Source: Chryseobacterium pennae
Lineage (GTDB): Bacteria > Bacteroidota > Bacteroidia > Flavobacteriales > Weeksellaceae
Assembly: GCF_003385515.1 (NCBI RefSeq)
Contig: NZ_QNVT01000006.1
Coordinates: forward strand, 1-64,000
Direction: 5' to 3'
Length of the DNA stretch: 64,000 nt
The notes under the pieces were generated by a model. It was not told the origin of the DNA and made no database searches. It saw only the letters and a program-made list of their open reading frames with translations. Below, one piece after another: positions 46,631 to 55,270 of the stretch. Position numbers and translations under genes: made by a program. Every line of letters starts with the position of its first letter. Within the stretch, counting starts at the first letter, position 1.

Positions 46631-46680
46631 GTTTTCTGACAATTTTATCAATAATAAAACTCTGGTTTTTCTTTTCCTGT

Positions 46681-47559
46681 CTAAAACTGAGAAGCAAACT
46701 CTTTAGCAAAATCCTCCAGTTTAGTACTTCCGGTAACAGGAGAATTGTGTTCAATAAAATCTTTTTGTACGGTTCCTGTTTTCATTCCCAATCCCATTTC
46801 AACGTATAGTTCGGCCATGTCTTGCGGTAAACCAGCCTGAAGCATTCCGCCTAAAGAATCCTCATCTGAAAATTCCACCCAAGGAAGTTCTGGTTTTTCA
46901 ACTGCTGCTCCTAATATTTTAGCAAAATCAGAAGCTTTTCGGGAATCACTTACAATATATCTGATATTTTTGCCAGTCTCATTTTTCACCAATTCCTCTG
47001 CCGCTGCTTTGGCAATATCTGCTGGATGTACCACAGGGATTTCTGTGTTTTCAGGATAATTTCCTCCAATAATTCCTGCATTTTTAATCAAGGGAATATC
47101 ATTAAAGAAATTAGTGTAAAAATAACCTGCTCTTAAAAATGTAAATGAAGTGTTCTCAACTTCATTATAAAGTTTCTCAATATGATGAAGCCCTTTGATA
47201 GGCCCGTTTTCTACAGGAGATCCCGCTCCGACACTGCTTAGCATTACGGCTCTTTTTACTCCGGCATTTTTTATAGCTTCTGCATACTTCTTTCCGGCAT
47301 TGATGGTATTCTGAACAATATTGCCAGCACTTATGGCGGGTGGAGTCATCACAAATACTGAATCTGCCCCGCTAAATGTCTGTGTTAAGAACTCAACATC
47401 TGTAATAGATCCGATAGCAGGTTTTGCGCCTAAAGATTCAATATCATGTTTTCTGGCTTCATTGCTGCTGATAACAGTAATGTCATGTCCTTGTTCTATC
47501 AGTTGCTTTGTCAAAGGTTTAGCAACATTTCCTAATGATCCTGTGATGATAATTTTCAT
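46681..47559 (-). CDS. NmrA-like NAD(P)-binding reductase
   Basis: From the ATG at 47559 the protein has 292 residues; a reading from 47595 would add 12 residues before the Rossmann start and is less likely. It opens with MKIIITGSLGNVAKPL, a nucleotide-binding GxxGxxA pattern, and has the NmrA/atypical SDR features (TPPAISAGNIVQ, MLSSVGAGSP, LRAGYFYTNF). It lacks the classical YxxxK catalytic pair. It may be a redox sensor or quinone reductase. It is divergent from an HxlR regulator, a recurring pair in bacteria. Confidence 0.9.
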   Translation of the reverse strand: MKIIITGSLGNVAKPLTKQLIEQGHDITVISSNEARKHDIESLGAKPAIGSITDVEFLTQTFSGADSVFVMTPPAISAGNIVQNTINAGKKYAEAIKNAGVKRAVMLSSVGAGSPVENGPIKGLHHIEKLYNEVENTSFTFLRAGYFYTNFFNDIPLIKNAGIIGGNYPENTEIPVVHPADIAKAAAEELVKNETGKNIRYIVSDSRKASDFAKILGAAVEKPELPWVEFSDEDSLGGMLQAGLPQDMAELYVEMGLGMKTGTVQKDFIEHNSPVTGSTKLEDFAKEFASQF

Positions 47560-47675
47560 ATGTAAATTTTTATTGTGATAGTTAGATGTAAACACTTAGT
47601 ATTGATTGTTTTGTGTGAATTTAGCAAACTGTTGCGATTTCATCATAAATATTTTTTTATTTCCTGAGACAAAGT

Positions 47676-47704
47676 TATATTTGTACTTACTTTTATACAA
47701 GTAC
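47676..47704 (+). promoter_or_regulatory. HxlR promoter with overlapping inverted repeat operator
   Basis: TATATTTG at 47676-47683 is the -7 box. The inverted repeat GTACTT at 47683-47688 with AAGTAC at 47699-47704 overlaps the expected transcription start, and TACTTAC occurs again in direct orientation at 47702-47708. It fits autoregulation by the HxlR protein, which is inference. Confidence 0.5.
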
Positions 47705-47724
47705 TTACCCTAAAGTGTGTAACT

Positions 47725-48153
47725 ATGACAGCAATCAAAGAAAGTTCAACCATTCAGGAAAACAGAAAAATAACACAGGATTGTCCTGTAATGTATGTTA
47801 TGGAGAGGATTGGAGGTTTTTGGAAACCTATTATCCTGTTCAACCTTTCCACAGGAGAAAAAAGGTATAGCGAGCTGAAGAAAGCTATTCCTGCTGTTAC
47901 AGAAAAAATGTTGATTCAGCATCTGAAGCAACTTGAAGCGGATGGCTTGATCATAAGAACGGCAAAACCTGTTGTTCCGCCACATGTTACTTATAAATTA
48001 AGTGAGGCTGGAAATGAACTGGCCCCAGTTATTGATGCCATGGCAGAATGGGCATTTCAGGATATGGAAAGACATGATCATAAATGTGTTGAAGAAAACA
48101 GATATAAAGTTGATAAAAATCAAAATATCTTTAGTAACAATTTAAAACAATAA
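47725..48153 (+). CDS. HxlR-family transcriptional regulator
   Basis: The 142-residue winged-helix protein shows the HxlR pattern: CPVMYVMERIGGFWKPIILFNL, RYSELKKAIPAVTEKMLIQHLKQLEADGLI and the wing ending YKLSEAGNEL. A single Cys near residue 18 (DCPV) is at the site that senses quinones or aldehydes in characterised members. It is divergent from the NmrA-like reductase, which it probably controls. Confidence 0.93.
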   Translation: MTAIKESSTIQENRKITQDCPVMYVMERIGGFWKPIILFNLSTGEKRYSELKKAIPAVTEKMLIQHLKQLEADGLIIRTAKPVVPPHVTYKLSEAGNELAPVIDAMAEWAFQDMERHDHKCVEENRYKVDKNQNIFSNNLKQ

Positions 48154-48184
48154 AAAAAGGTATTCCATTCGAATACCTTTTTTT
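48152..48184. terminator. Bidirectional terminator after the HxlR gene
   Basis: Arms 48152-48165 and 48171-48184 pair over 14 bases (A-run, GGTATTC, loop CATTC, GAATACC, T-run). It serves both the HxlR gene and the convergent alcohol dehydrogenase gene. Confidence 0.9.
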
Positions 48185-48204
48185 ACTATATCTGACAGAA
48201 AGAA

Positions 48205-49257
48205 TTACAAAGACTGCATATCGATCACAAAACGGTATCTCACATCACTTTTCAGCATTCTTTCATAGGCTGCATTGATCTCCTGCATTTTGATCATTTC
48301 AATTTCTGAAACAATATTATGTTCCCCGCAGAAATCCAGTAATTCCTGAGTTTCAGCAATACCTCCGATAACAGATCCTGCGACAGATTTTCTTCCCAAA
48401 ATTAAAGGAACTGTATTCAGAATAGGTTCAAGGCCTCCTAAATATCCTACAAGAACATGAGTTCCGCTAATATTTAAAGTCGTTACATAAGGGTTTACAT
48501 CGTGTACATAAGGAACAGTGTCAATAATCACATCAAACTTTCCTTTCACTGAGTTCATTTGTTCTTCATCCGTAGAAATAATAACATGGTCAGCTCCTAG
48601 TTGCTTTGCATCCTCAGTTTTTCCCGGAGTTCTTGAAAATAAAGTCACTTCAGCACCCAAACCTTTTGCAAGTTTAATTGCCATATGTCCCAGTCCACCC
48701 AATCCTACAACAGCTACTTTAGAATCCGGACCTACATTCCAGTGTCTCAAAGGCGACCAGGTTGTAATTCCAGCGCAAAGAAGAGGAGCTACAGCAGCAG
48801 GATCAAGATTTTCAGGCACCCTTAAAACATGCTCAGAATCTACCACTACTTTTTGAGAATAACCACCAAAAGTATGACCTCCCAAATGCTTGTCTTTTCC
48901 ATTATAAGTTCCGATGAATCCATTTTCACAATACTGTTCAAGATCATGCTGGCAGCTGTTGCAATGCCCACAAGAATCTACGATACATCCTACTCCTGCA
49001 AGATCACCTACTTTAAATTTCGATACCTCACTTCCTACCTTCGTAATTCTTCCTACAATTTCATGTCCGGGAACAGCAGGGTAGAGGGTTCCGCCCCAAT
49101 CGTTTCTTGCTGTATGAAGATCCGAATGGCATACACCACAATATAGAATTTCAATTTCTACATCTTGGGAAGTAACCTCTCTTCTTTCAATATTCATTTC
49201 TTTCAGGTCTGCTGTAGTGGACTCTGCCCCATAAGCCTTTACTGTAAATGTGCTCAT
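48205..49257 (-). CDS. Zinc-dependent NAD(P) alcohol dehydrogenase (YahK/CAD type)
   Basis: The 350-residue medium-chain dehydrogenase has the catalytic zinc ligand region CGVCHSDLH and GHEIVGRI, four structural-zinc cysteines in CIVDSCGHCNSCQHDLEQYC, and a Rossmann motif GLGGLGHMAIKLAK. It probably reduces aldehydes with NADPH in the cytoplasm. It is on the same strand as the cupin gene upstream, 35 bases away, so one transcript is likely. Together with the AraC regulator it forms a stress or detoxification module in many bacteria. Confidence 0.93.
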   Translation of the reverse strand: MSTFTVKAYGAESTTADLKEMNIERREVTSQDVEIEILYCGVCHSDLHTARNDWGGTLYPAVPGHEIVGRITKVGSEVSKFKVGDLAGVGCIVDSCGHCNSCQHDLEQYCENGFIGTYNGKDKHLGGHTFGGYSQKVVVDSEHVLRVPENLDPAAVAPLLCAGITTWSPLRHWNVGPDSKVAVVGLGGLGHMAIKLAKGLGAEVTLFSRTPGKTEDAKQLGADHVIISTDEEQMNSVKGKFDVIIDTVPYVHDVNPYVTTLNISGTHVLVGYLGGLEPILNTVPLILGRKSVAGSVIGGIAETQELLDFCGEHNIVSEIEMIKMQEINAAYERMLKSDVRYRFVIDMQSL

Positions 49258-49292
49258 TTTTATTATTTTTTTAATTAAATTAATAAGTTGTG

Positions 49293-49697
49293 TTATAAAT
49301 TACTATACTCCTCATCCGTTACAGGATCCAGCCATTCTACAATCCCGTTCTGCGTGTTGGGATTGATAGCGATGTGCGTGAATTCACTGTCGGGAGCCGC
49401 CCCATGCCAATGGATTACATTCGGTAATATATTTATGATATCTCCGGGATGTAAGATCCGTGCCGGTTTTCCTTTTTCCTGATAATAACCGGTTCCTGAA
49501 GTTACAATTAAAATTTGTCCGCCTCCATGAGAATGCCAGTTATTTCTGCATTTGGGTTCAAAGATTACATTTCCGATCTGACAGTTCAGTTGATCTTCAT
49601 TAGGTTTCAGGATCTGAACCCAGGCTGCACCTCCTGAAAAATAATCTGATGGAGCTTTTTCCCCTCTCGGAAAAATGTTTGTATTAAAAGTTTCCAT
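49293..49697 (-). CDS. Cupin-domain protein
   Basis: The ATG at 49697 gives a 134-residue protein; an upstream frame to 49733 is less likely because it runs into the promoter region. The cupin motif 1 (NNWHSHGGGQILIVTSGTGYYQ) has His ligands, and motif 2 (HPGDIINILPNVIHWHGA) completes the metal site. It probably binds a divalent metal and acts on a small molecule. Proteins like this sit next to carboxymuconolactone decarboxylases or aldehyde dehydrogenases. It is divergent from an AraC regulator. Confidence 0.88.
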   Translation of the reverse strand: METFNTNIFPRGEKAPSDYFSGGAAWVQILKPNEDQLNCQIGNVIFEPKCRNNWHSHGGGQILIVTSGTGYYQEKGKPARILHPGDIINILPNVIHWHGAAPDSEFTHIAINPNTQNGIVEWLDPVTDEEYSNL

Positions 49698-49755
49698 AAC
49701 GGTACAAAATTCGAAACTTTCCGGGAAATCCAACTTATACAGATTACCGGATTAC

Positions 49756-49801
49756 TTACCAATTTTACAGACAAGGTATCTGTTATGTCGAAAATTGGTA
49801 A
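49756..49801. promoter_or_regulatory. Inverted repeat in the cupin-AraC divergent promoter
   Basis: TTACCAATTTT at 49756-49766 and AAAATTGGTAA at 49791-49801 form 11-bp exact arms around 24 bases, with a shorter nested pair ACAGA (49767-49771) and TCTGT (49779-49783). The position between the divergent genes, 27 bases before the AraC start, suggests an operator. Confidence 0.6.
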
Positions 49802-49827
49802 TTTTGAATTGTAAAAAAAAATACTTC

Positions 49828-50730
49828 ATGGAAAATCAGGAGGTTGAAATCTATAACAGTGTTTCAGAATATAATAAAATGGCCCATCATGAAACATTGC
49901 ATCCGTTGGTAAGTGTGATAGATTTTTCTAAATCAGATCCCATTTGTCAGTACAGAAGAAAATTTGGTTTTTATACCGTTTTCCTGAAAGATGTGATGTG
50001 TGGAGATATGCAGTATGGAAAACATAGTTATGATTATCAGGAGGGGACACTGGTTTTCATTGCGCCAGGACAAACCTATGGAATTTACAATAATGGAAAA
50101 TCTGTACAGCCGGCAGGTTTTGCATTGATTTTTCATCCGGATCTTTTAAAAGGAACCCATCTTGGGAAAAATATAAAAGACTATAATTTCTTTTCCTATG
50201 ATGTACATGAAGCATTACACCTTTCGGAAAAAGAAAGAGAGATTATTTTGGACTGTTTTAAAAATATAAAACATGAACTTGGGCAGTCAATTGATAAACA
50301 CAGCAAGTCATTAATTGTAAATAATATTGAGCTGTTCCTGAATTACTGTATGCGTTTCTACGACCGGCAGTTTATGACCAGAGATCACATCAATCAGGGA
50401 GTGATCGGAAAATTTGAAAACCTTGTTGATGATTATTTAAAATCAGATAATCCTAAAAATATAGGTTTTCCTATGGTGAATTACTTTGCAGAAAAACTGA
50501 ATCTCTCAGCAAATTACTTCGGAGACCTTATCAAAAAAGAATTGGGAATTTCCCCACAGGAATTGATTCACAATAAACTCATAGAGATTGCCAAAGAACA
50601 GATCATGGATCAGGGAAAATCAATCAGCGAAATTTCCTATGATCTCGGTTTTAAATATCCACAGCATTTCACAAGGCTTTTTAAAACTAAAGTCGGAATT
50701 TCCCCAAGCGAATACAAAATCCTGAATTGA
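49828..50730 (+). CDS. AraC-family transcriptional regulator
   Basis: The ATG at 49828 gives 300 residues; a reading from 49675 would begin inside the divergent cupin promoter and is rejected. The N-terminal part is cupin-like (GTLVFIAPGQTYGI), and the C-terminal AraC domain has two helix-turn-helix units (about 200-298), with NYFAEKLNLSANYFGDLIK and ISEISYDLGFKYPQHFTRLFK. It is divergent from the cupin and alcohol dehydrogenase genes, and probably activates them in response to a small molecule. Confidence 0.92.
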   Translation: MENQEVEIYNSVSEYNKMAHHETLHPLVSVIDFSKSDPICQYRRKFGFYTVFLKDVMCGDMQYGKHSYDYQEGTLVFIAPGQTYGIYNNGKSVQPAGFALIFHPDLLKGTHLGKNIKDYNFFSYDVHEALHLSEKEREIILDCFKNIKHELGQSIDKHSKSLIVNNIELFLNYCMRFYDRQFMTRDHINQGVIGKFENLVDDYLKSDNPKNIGFPMVNYFAEKLNLSANYFGDLIKKELGISPQELIHNKLIEIAKEQIMDQGKSISEISYDLGFKYPQHFTRLFKTKVGISPSEYKILN

Positions 50731-50932
50731 TATAAATATAGATCAGAAATAGTATTCAGTCTGATAAAATAATTCGTGTATTAGCGGCAAAAATAGATAG
50801 CCCCTAATGCACAAATATCATAATAAAAATTTGTTTTTTTATTATTGTTATCTGGGGTTAAAAAGCAACTTAAATTTTCTATTCTCAAGAAACAGCATTA
50901 TCTTTAATGGTAAAAGTTTTCACCATTTCAAA

Positions 50933-52276
50933 ATGAAACCACAGAATAAAGAAACTCATGTGTTCAATACTCGGTTTGGAATTATTACAGGATTGAAGGA
51001 AGAAGGAATAATAAGAGCTAAGAGCATTCGCTATGCCCGTTCAGAAAGATTTCAAAAGCCAGTTCCGGTTGAACATTTTATCTATGATAGCAGACTCGAG
51101 GATAAAACTCCGGTTTGTCCACAAAAATTAAGTCCGCTTGTGGAAAAAATGATTGGAGCAACGCCTGTTGAAGAATTTGAACCGGAAGAATCCACGCAAT
51201 ATCTTTCCATAGCCCGACCAAAAAACTTCTTTGAAAATGAAAAACTTCCCATTGTTGTCTGGATCCACGGTGGTTCCCACGAAATCGGATGTGGAGACCT
51301 TCCAACTGCTGATCCTGCAGAATGGGTAAAAGAACAGAACATTATTGTGGTTACGGTTTCTTATCGTTTGGGACTCTTTGGGTTTTTAGGTGGCGATGAA
51401 AAAAGACCACCTAATTTAGGATTACTGGACATAATTGAAGCATTGAAATGGATCAAAACCTATATTGTAGATTTTGGCGGAGATCCGGAAAATATAACCT
51501 TACTTGGTCAGTCTTCCGGAGGAGATGCAATAGCTCACTTAATGATTTCAGAAGGAGTTGATGATTTATTTCATCGGGTCATTATTCAGAGTGCTCCATT
51601 GGGATTGCGCCATAAAAGACAGAAAATGTCTGCAGAATTTTTAAAGAAAACAGAAGAAGTTAAAGATGAGGTGGATGTTTATAAGATGATGGAAGAGTAT
51701 GGAAAATTCGTTCCTTCTGTTATAAAATATGGTTTGAAAGCGGCAATGCCTTTTGGTATTCAGTATGGATTTTCACCTTTATGTAAAGAAGAAGAATCCG
51801 TTGAAAAATGGCGTAAAAATGCAGCGAAATATGATGTGTTGATTGGTTTGAATAATGATGAAACCGCATTTTATCTCAAAACCTCAGAAGCTTTAAATAA
51901 ATATTTTGGAAAAGGATTTGGGTTAAAGCTTATGGATAAAACAGTTGAAAAGACAACAGATATTATTTACGGAGCTCCAGCCCGGCAATTTGCAGATAAC
52001 TATGCTAAAGGCGGTGGAAATGTCTATCTCTTCAGAATACATTCCAAATTAAAAGATAATCATATCGGAGCGCCACATTGCATTGATCTTCCTTTGATCT
52101 TTGGTAACGAATCTGCATGGAAGTCTTCGGAAATGCTGAAAGATATTCCCTGGGAACGTATTCATGAAAATGGTAAGAAACTAAGAACGCTTTGGGCAGA
52201 ATTTGCCAGAACTGGAAAAATTTCTGATCAATCTGAGCGACCGGAAATTCTAACAATGGGAAAAATAAAATCTTAG
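50933..52276 (+). CDS. Type-B carboxylesterase/lipase
   Basis: The ATG at 50933 gives 447 residues; the 42 codons before it (from 50807) have no family resemblance. The nucleophile elbow GQSSGG carries Ser194, the oxyanion stretch is VVWIHGGSHEIG, and a Glu and a His in the second half (NNDETAFY, IGAPHCIDLPLIFGN) complete the triad. No signal peptide is present, so it acts in the cytoplasm, on an unknown ester. It is monocistronic and divergent from nothing: it follows the AraC gene on the same strand with a 200-base gap. Confidence 0.9.
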   Translation: MKPQNKETHVFNTRFGIITGLKEEGIIRAKSIRYARSERFQKPVPVEHFIYDSRLEDKTPVCPQKLSPLVEKMIGATPVEEFEPEESTQYLSIARPKNFFENEKLPIVVWIHGGSHEIGCGDLPTADPAEWVKEQNIIVVTVSYRLGLFGFLGGDEKRPPNLGLLDIIEALKWIKTYIVDFGGDPENITLLGQSSGGDAIAHLMISEGVDDLFHRVIIQSAPLGLRHKRQKMSAEFLKKTEEVKDEVDVYKMMEEYGKFVPSVIKYGLKAAMPFGIQYGFSPLCKEEESVEKWRKNAAKYDVLIGLNNDETAFYLKTSEALNKYFGKGFGLKLMDKTVEKTTDIIYGAPARQFADNYAKGGGNVYLFRIHSKLKDNHIGAPHCIDLPLIFGNESAWKSSEMLKDIPWERIHENGKKLRTLWAEFARTGKISDQSERPEILTMGKIKS

Positions 52277-52358
52277 ATACTGACTGGAGTTGTTAATTTT
52301 TTTTTCATTTTAATATTCTTTTGTTGTTGTGTTTTAATCTTATTTCATTGTTTTGTAG

Positions 52359-52387
52359 TTGGTTGTGGTGGGTTTTTATTATATTTA
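52359..52387 (+). promoter_or_regulatory. Promoter of the double-glycine peptide gene
   Basis: TTG at 52359-52361 and TATATTTA at 52380-52387 are 18 bases apart, a good match except for the final base of the -7 box. It is 27 bases before the start codon and is evidence that the small gene is real. Confidence 0.5.
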
Positions 52388-52414
52388 TGAAACAAATTTT
52401 TAAAATATAACCTT

Positions 52415-52579
52415 ATGAAAACAAAACTTTTTCAGAACATGAGAAAACTGGATCGAAGACAATTGAAAAATGTAGATGGCGGAGTCATTATTGACAAAGT
52501 ATGCTGTACAATGACAGAAGAGGGAGATTGCTGTGAATGGGCAAGGGACTTCAAAAGCTGTAAATTTATTTATTGCTAA
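52415..52579 (+). CDS. Double-glycine leader peptide with six-cysteine core (RiPP or bacteriocin-like precursor)
   Basis: A 54-codon gene. The leader is MKTKLFQNMRKLDRRQLKNV followed by DGG at 21-23; the K-L-x-R-x-Q-L-K-x-V-x-G-G pattern is typical of Bacteroidetes natural-product precursors cleaved by PCAT-type peptidase-transporters. The predicted core starts with VIIDKV and holds six Cys (30, 31, 39, 40, 49, 54) arranged CC-x7-CC-x8-C-x4-C, ending at the last codon. No transporter or modification gene lies nearby in the window. The gene has its own promoter and hairpin. Function as bacteriocin, signal or disulfide-rich effector is inferred. Confidence 0.8.
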   Translation: MKTKLFQNMRKLDRRQLKNVDGGVIIDKVCCTMTEEGDCCEWARDFKSCKFIYC

Positions 52580-52609
52580 ACAAAATTATAGAATTTAAAA
52601 AAAGTCTTT

Positions 52610-52656
52610 AGGCATACATGAGCAGAAACATCTTTATTATGTGTGCCTTTGTTTTT
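52610..52656. terminator. Terminator between the peptide gene and amylase
   Basis: AGGCATACAT at 52610-52619 pairs with ATGTGTGCCT at 52639-52648 (one T-G pair); an A-run precedes and a T-run follows, so it can serve both convergent genes. Confidence 0.75.
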
Positions 52657-54128
52657 TATTCCAAAATCCAGACACTCACATTTCCGGCAGGTACAGGAAA
52701 ATCTCCCCAGCCATTTTCATCAATGATTACTTTATTTTTGAATCTTTTCAACAGATCTTTAAACTTTTTCCCTGCATAATGTTTCCCAACTTCCATAGGT
52801 TTGTTGTAAGCATCCTTATTACTGAGGACTACGGCACATCCTGCATGTTCGTTATCGCCTTCGCGTATCCATCCGAGGCAGTTGGCATCCTCAAAATAGT
52901 CCCGCTGTTCACCGTAAGCATGATCTTTTCTGGCTTGCAATAGCTCTTCAATACCATCTACTTTCGGCATAAATATTTCCTGGTCATTTCCCGCTCCATC
53001 TTTGTCAATATAATGAGCACCATACAAATCCGGATAAAAAATACATGGATAGCCATCTTTTCGCAATAGAATTAAAGCATAGGCAATAGGCTTAAACCAC
53101 GATTCAACGGGAGCTTCCAGGTCCTGTAAAGGTTGAGTGTCATGATTGGCAACAATACTCACTGAATGTAAAGGATCTGCCTGGGTAAGGGTTTCTTCAA
53201 AAATTCTTCTGAGATCATAGGAGCCACCTTCTTTGGATGCATTATGAAAATTGTTCTGCAGTGAACTGTCAAAAAGACTCATGCAGCCTTCAGTGACTTC
53301 AATATACTTTTGAAGCAGATGAAGATATCCGGGAGCCCAGTATTCGCCTACGGCAAAAATATTTTTACCGGAATTGGAACGAAGCACAGTAAGCCATTCC
53401 TTGTAAAAGTCAAAAGAAATGTGCTTCAAGGCATCAAGCCGAACCCCGTCAAAATCCGTTTCATCAAAATACCATTTTGCCCATGTATTGAGCTCTTCCC
53501 GTACAAAAGGATTTCTGTGTTCAATGTCATTATACATCAGATAATCATAGTTTCCTTTCTCATCGTGGATCATTTCTTCCCAGTCGTCTCCATATTCAGA
53601 CTGTATTTTATAAATATGAGACTCCATGTCTTCCGCATAATCTACGCCGCTGAAACAAGTGAAGTTCCATTCAAAATCAGAATACTTTTTTCCTCTTCCG
53701 GGAAAAGTAAACTTAGTATAGGATTCTATTTCCAGGACATCTGAAATCACCTTTTCCCTGTTATTTTCATCCACTTTTACCACCTTGAACTTTTCCAGTT
53801 CATCACCCCCTGCTTTATGGCCCAGAACAATATCTACAATAACCTCTATATTTTGGTTTTTTAAAGCTTTGATTGTTTTTAAATATTCCTTTTTAGTGCC
53901 ATATTTGGTGGATATAGTGCCTTTCTGATCAAATTCACCAAGGTCGTAAAGATCGTAGGTATCATATCCTACCGAATACCCGCCATTTGTTCCCTTATAG
54001 GCGGGAGGAAACCATGCGGAAGTTATTCCCAATTTAGCAAGGTATTTGGCTTCTTTCTCGGCTTCTTTCCATAGTTTTCCGTCACCTTCAGAGTACCAGT
54101 GGAAAAACTGAATCATTGTTGGGTTCAT
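52656..54128 (-). CDS. Cytoplasmic alpha-amylase, GH13 family
   Basis: The 490-residue protein has no signal peptide. GH13 motifs are complete: IVDIVLGHKAG (region I), DGVRLDAL with nucleophile D232, VGEYW with acid/base E262, and VANHDTQ with D330. The N-terminus (MIQFFHWYSEGDGKLW) is characteristic of the liquefying/cytoplasmic type (GH13_5). It hydrolyses alpha-1,4-glucans such as glycogen or maltodextrins inside the cell. It is convergent with the peptide gene and followed on its strand side by dinB upstream, 47 bases away. Confidence 0.94.
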   Translation of the reverse strand: MNPTMIQFFHWYSEGDGKLWKEAEKEAKYLAKLGITSAWFPPAYKGTNGGYSVGYDTYDLYDLGEFDQKGTISTKYGTKKEYLKTIKALKNQNIEVIVDIVLGHKAGGDELEKFKVVKVDENNREKVISDVLEIESYTKFTFPGRGKKYSDFEWNFTCFSGVDYAEDMESHIYKIQSEYGDDWEEMIHDEKGNYDYLMYNDIEHRNPFVREELNTWAKWYFDETDFDGVRLDALKHISFDFYKEWLTVLRSNSGKNIFAVGEYWAPGYLHLLQKYIEVTEGCMSLFDSSLQNNFHNASKEGGSYDLRRIFEETLTQADPLHSVSIVANHDTQPLQDLEAPVESWFKPIAYALILLRKDGYPCIFYPDLYGAHYIDKDGAGNDQEIFMPKVDGIEELLQARKDHAYGEQRDYFEDANCLGWIREGDNEHAGCAVVLSNKDAYNKPMEVGKHYAGKKFKDLLKRFKNKVIIDENGWGDFPVPAGNVSVWILE

Positions 54129-54175
54129 ATAATTTGCTGATTTGGTGAATACAAGTTAGCAAAAAATATTATCTT

Positions 54176-55270
54176 TTAATTTTCGAATTCTTTAAACGGG
54201 ATTTTTAGTTGAACGGAAACTAGCTTTTTTTCTTCCGTATTCAGATGAGAAAGAGACAATCCAAGCAAACGAACTGCTTTATCAAAGGGGCGAAGTTCCC
54301 AAAGCTTTTTTCCTGTATTGAAATATTCTTCCGGAGTTGTAAAATATTCTTCCCTGGTGATACTTCTTGTAAAAAGCAAGAAATCTTTATACTTAATTTT
54401 TAAGGTTAAAGTTCTTCCGAGAATATTGTTTTTCTGTAAACGCTGATGAAGTTCCTGGCTAAGGCTGTCCAGCTTTTCATTGATCTGCTGTTCATCAAAA
54501 AGATCTTCAAAAAAAGTTCTTTCTACCGCAACACTTTTTTGGATCCGATGAGGTTTCACCTCCGAAGTATGAATACCACGAACTACATTGTAGTAATGCT
54601 GCCCTGATTTTCCAAAGATTCTTACCAGATCTTCAAGCGATCTTTTCTTTAAATCTTTTCCTTTATAAATACCTAAACTGAACATTTTGTTAGCCGTAAC
54701 TTTTCCAACTCCATAGAATTTTTCCACGGGCAATTCTTCCAGAAAGTTTTCCATTTTATCAGGATGGATGGTTTTCTGGCCATTAGGTTTATTGATATCA
54801 GAAGCTACTTTGGCTAAAAATTTATTGACAGAAATTCCCGCAGAAGCTGTTAAGCCTGTTTGTTCAAATATTTTCTGACGGATTTCCCTTGCGATAAGGT
54901 TGGCAGATTCTATTCCTTTTTTATTTTCGGTGACATCCAGATAGGCTTCATCCAATGACAAAGGTTCTACAAGATCAGTATATTCATAGAAGATCTCACG
55001 GATCATTTTAGAAATTTCTTTATACCGGGTAAAACGTGGCGGAACAAATATCAGATCCGGACATTTCTCCTTTGCTGTTTTACTGGGCATAGCGGAACGG
55101 ACACCATACTTTCTGGCTTCATAGCTTGCCGCTGCCACTACACCACGGTGCTGACCGCCTACTGCAATAGGTTTTCCTCTCAGGGCAGGATTATCATGCT
55201 GCTCCACGGAAGCATAAAATGCATCCATATCCACGTGAATAATTTTACGAAGCGGCAAAGAAAAATCCAT
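54176..55270 (-). CDS. dinB: DNA polymerase IV (Y-family, DinB)
   Basis: The 364-residue translesion polymerase has the Y-family motif VDMDAFYASVEQ at about residues 13-24, with catalytic D14, and SLDEAYLDVT with the second acidic pair near residue 103. Helix-hairpin-helix and little-finger domains follow (VEKFYGVGKV, TLTLKIKYKDF). It copies damaged DNA with low fidelity. A dyad of 10-bp arms lies over the start codon (55264-55288). Its 5' end has been copied upstream (see 56194-56280). Confidence 0.96.
   Translation of the reverse strand: MDFSLPLRKIIHVDMDAFYASVEQHDNPALRGKPIAVGGQHRGVVAAASYEARKYGVRSAMPSKTAKEKCPDLIFVPPRFTRYKEISKMIREIFYEYTDLVEPLSLDEAYLDVTENKKGIESANLIAREIRQKIFEQTGLTASAGISVNKFLAKVASDINKPNGQKTIHPDKMENFLEELPVEKFYGVGKVTANKMFSLGIYKGKDLKKRSLEDLVRIFGKSGQHYYNVVRGIHTSEVKPHRIQKSVAVERTFFEDLFDEQQINEKLDSLSQELHQRLQKNNILGRTLTLKIKYKDFLLFTRSITREEYFTTPEEYFNTGKKLWELRPFDKAVRLLGLSLSHLNTEEKKLVSVQLKIPFKEFEN

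Noticed and set aside
49675..49827. N-terminal extension of the AraC protein
   Set aside because: It overlaps the divergent cupin start and the inverted repeat; the family-like protein starts at 49828.
50807..50932. N-terminal extension of the carboxylesterase
   Set aside because: The 42 residues are Tyr/Phe/Asn-rich without similarity to the family; a normal ATG is at 50933.
53310..53744. 144-codon plus-strand frame inside the amylase gene
   Set aside because: The amylase on the other strand has all catalytic motifs; this frame has none.
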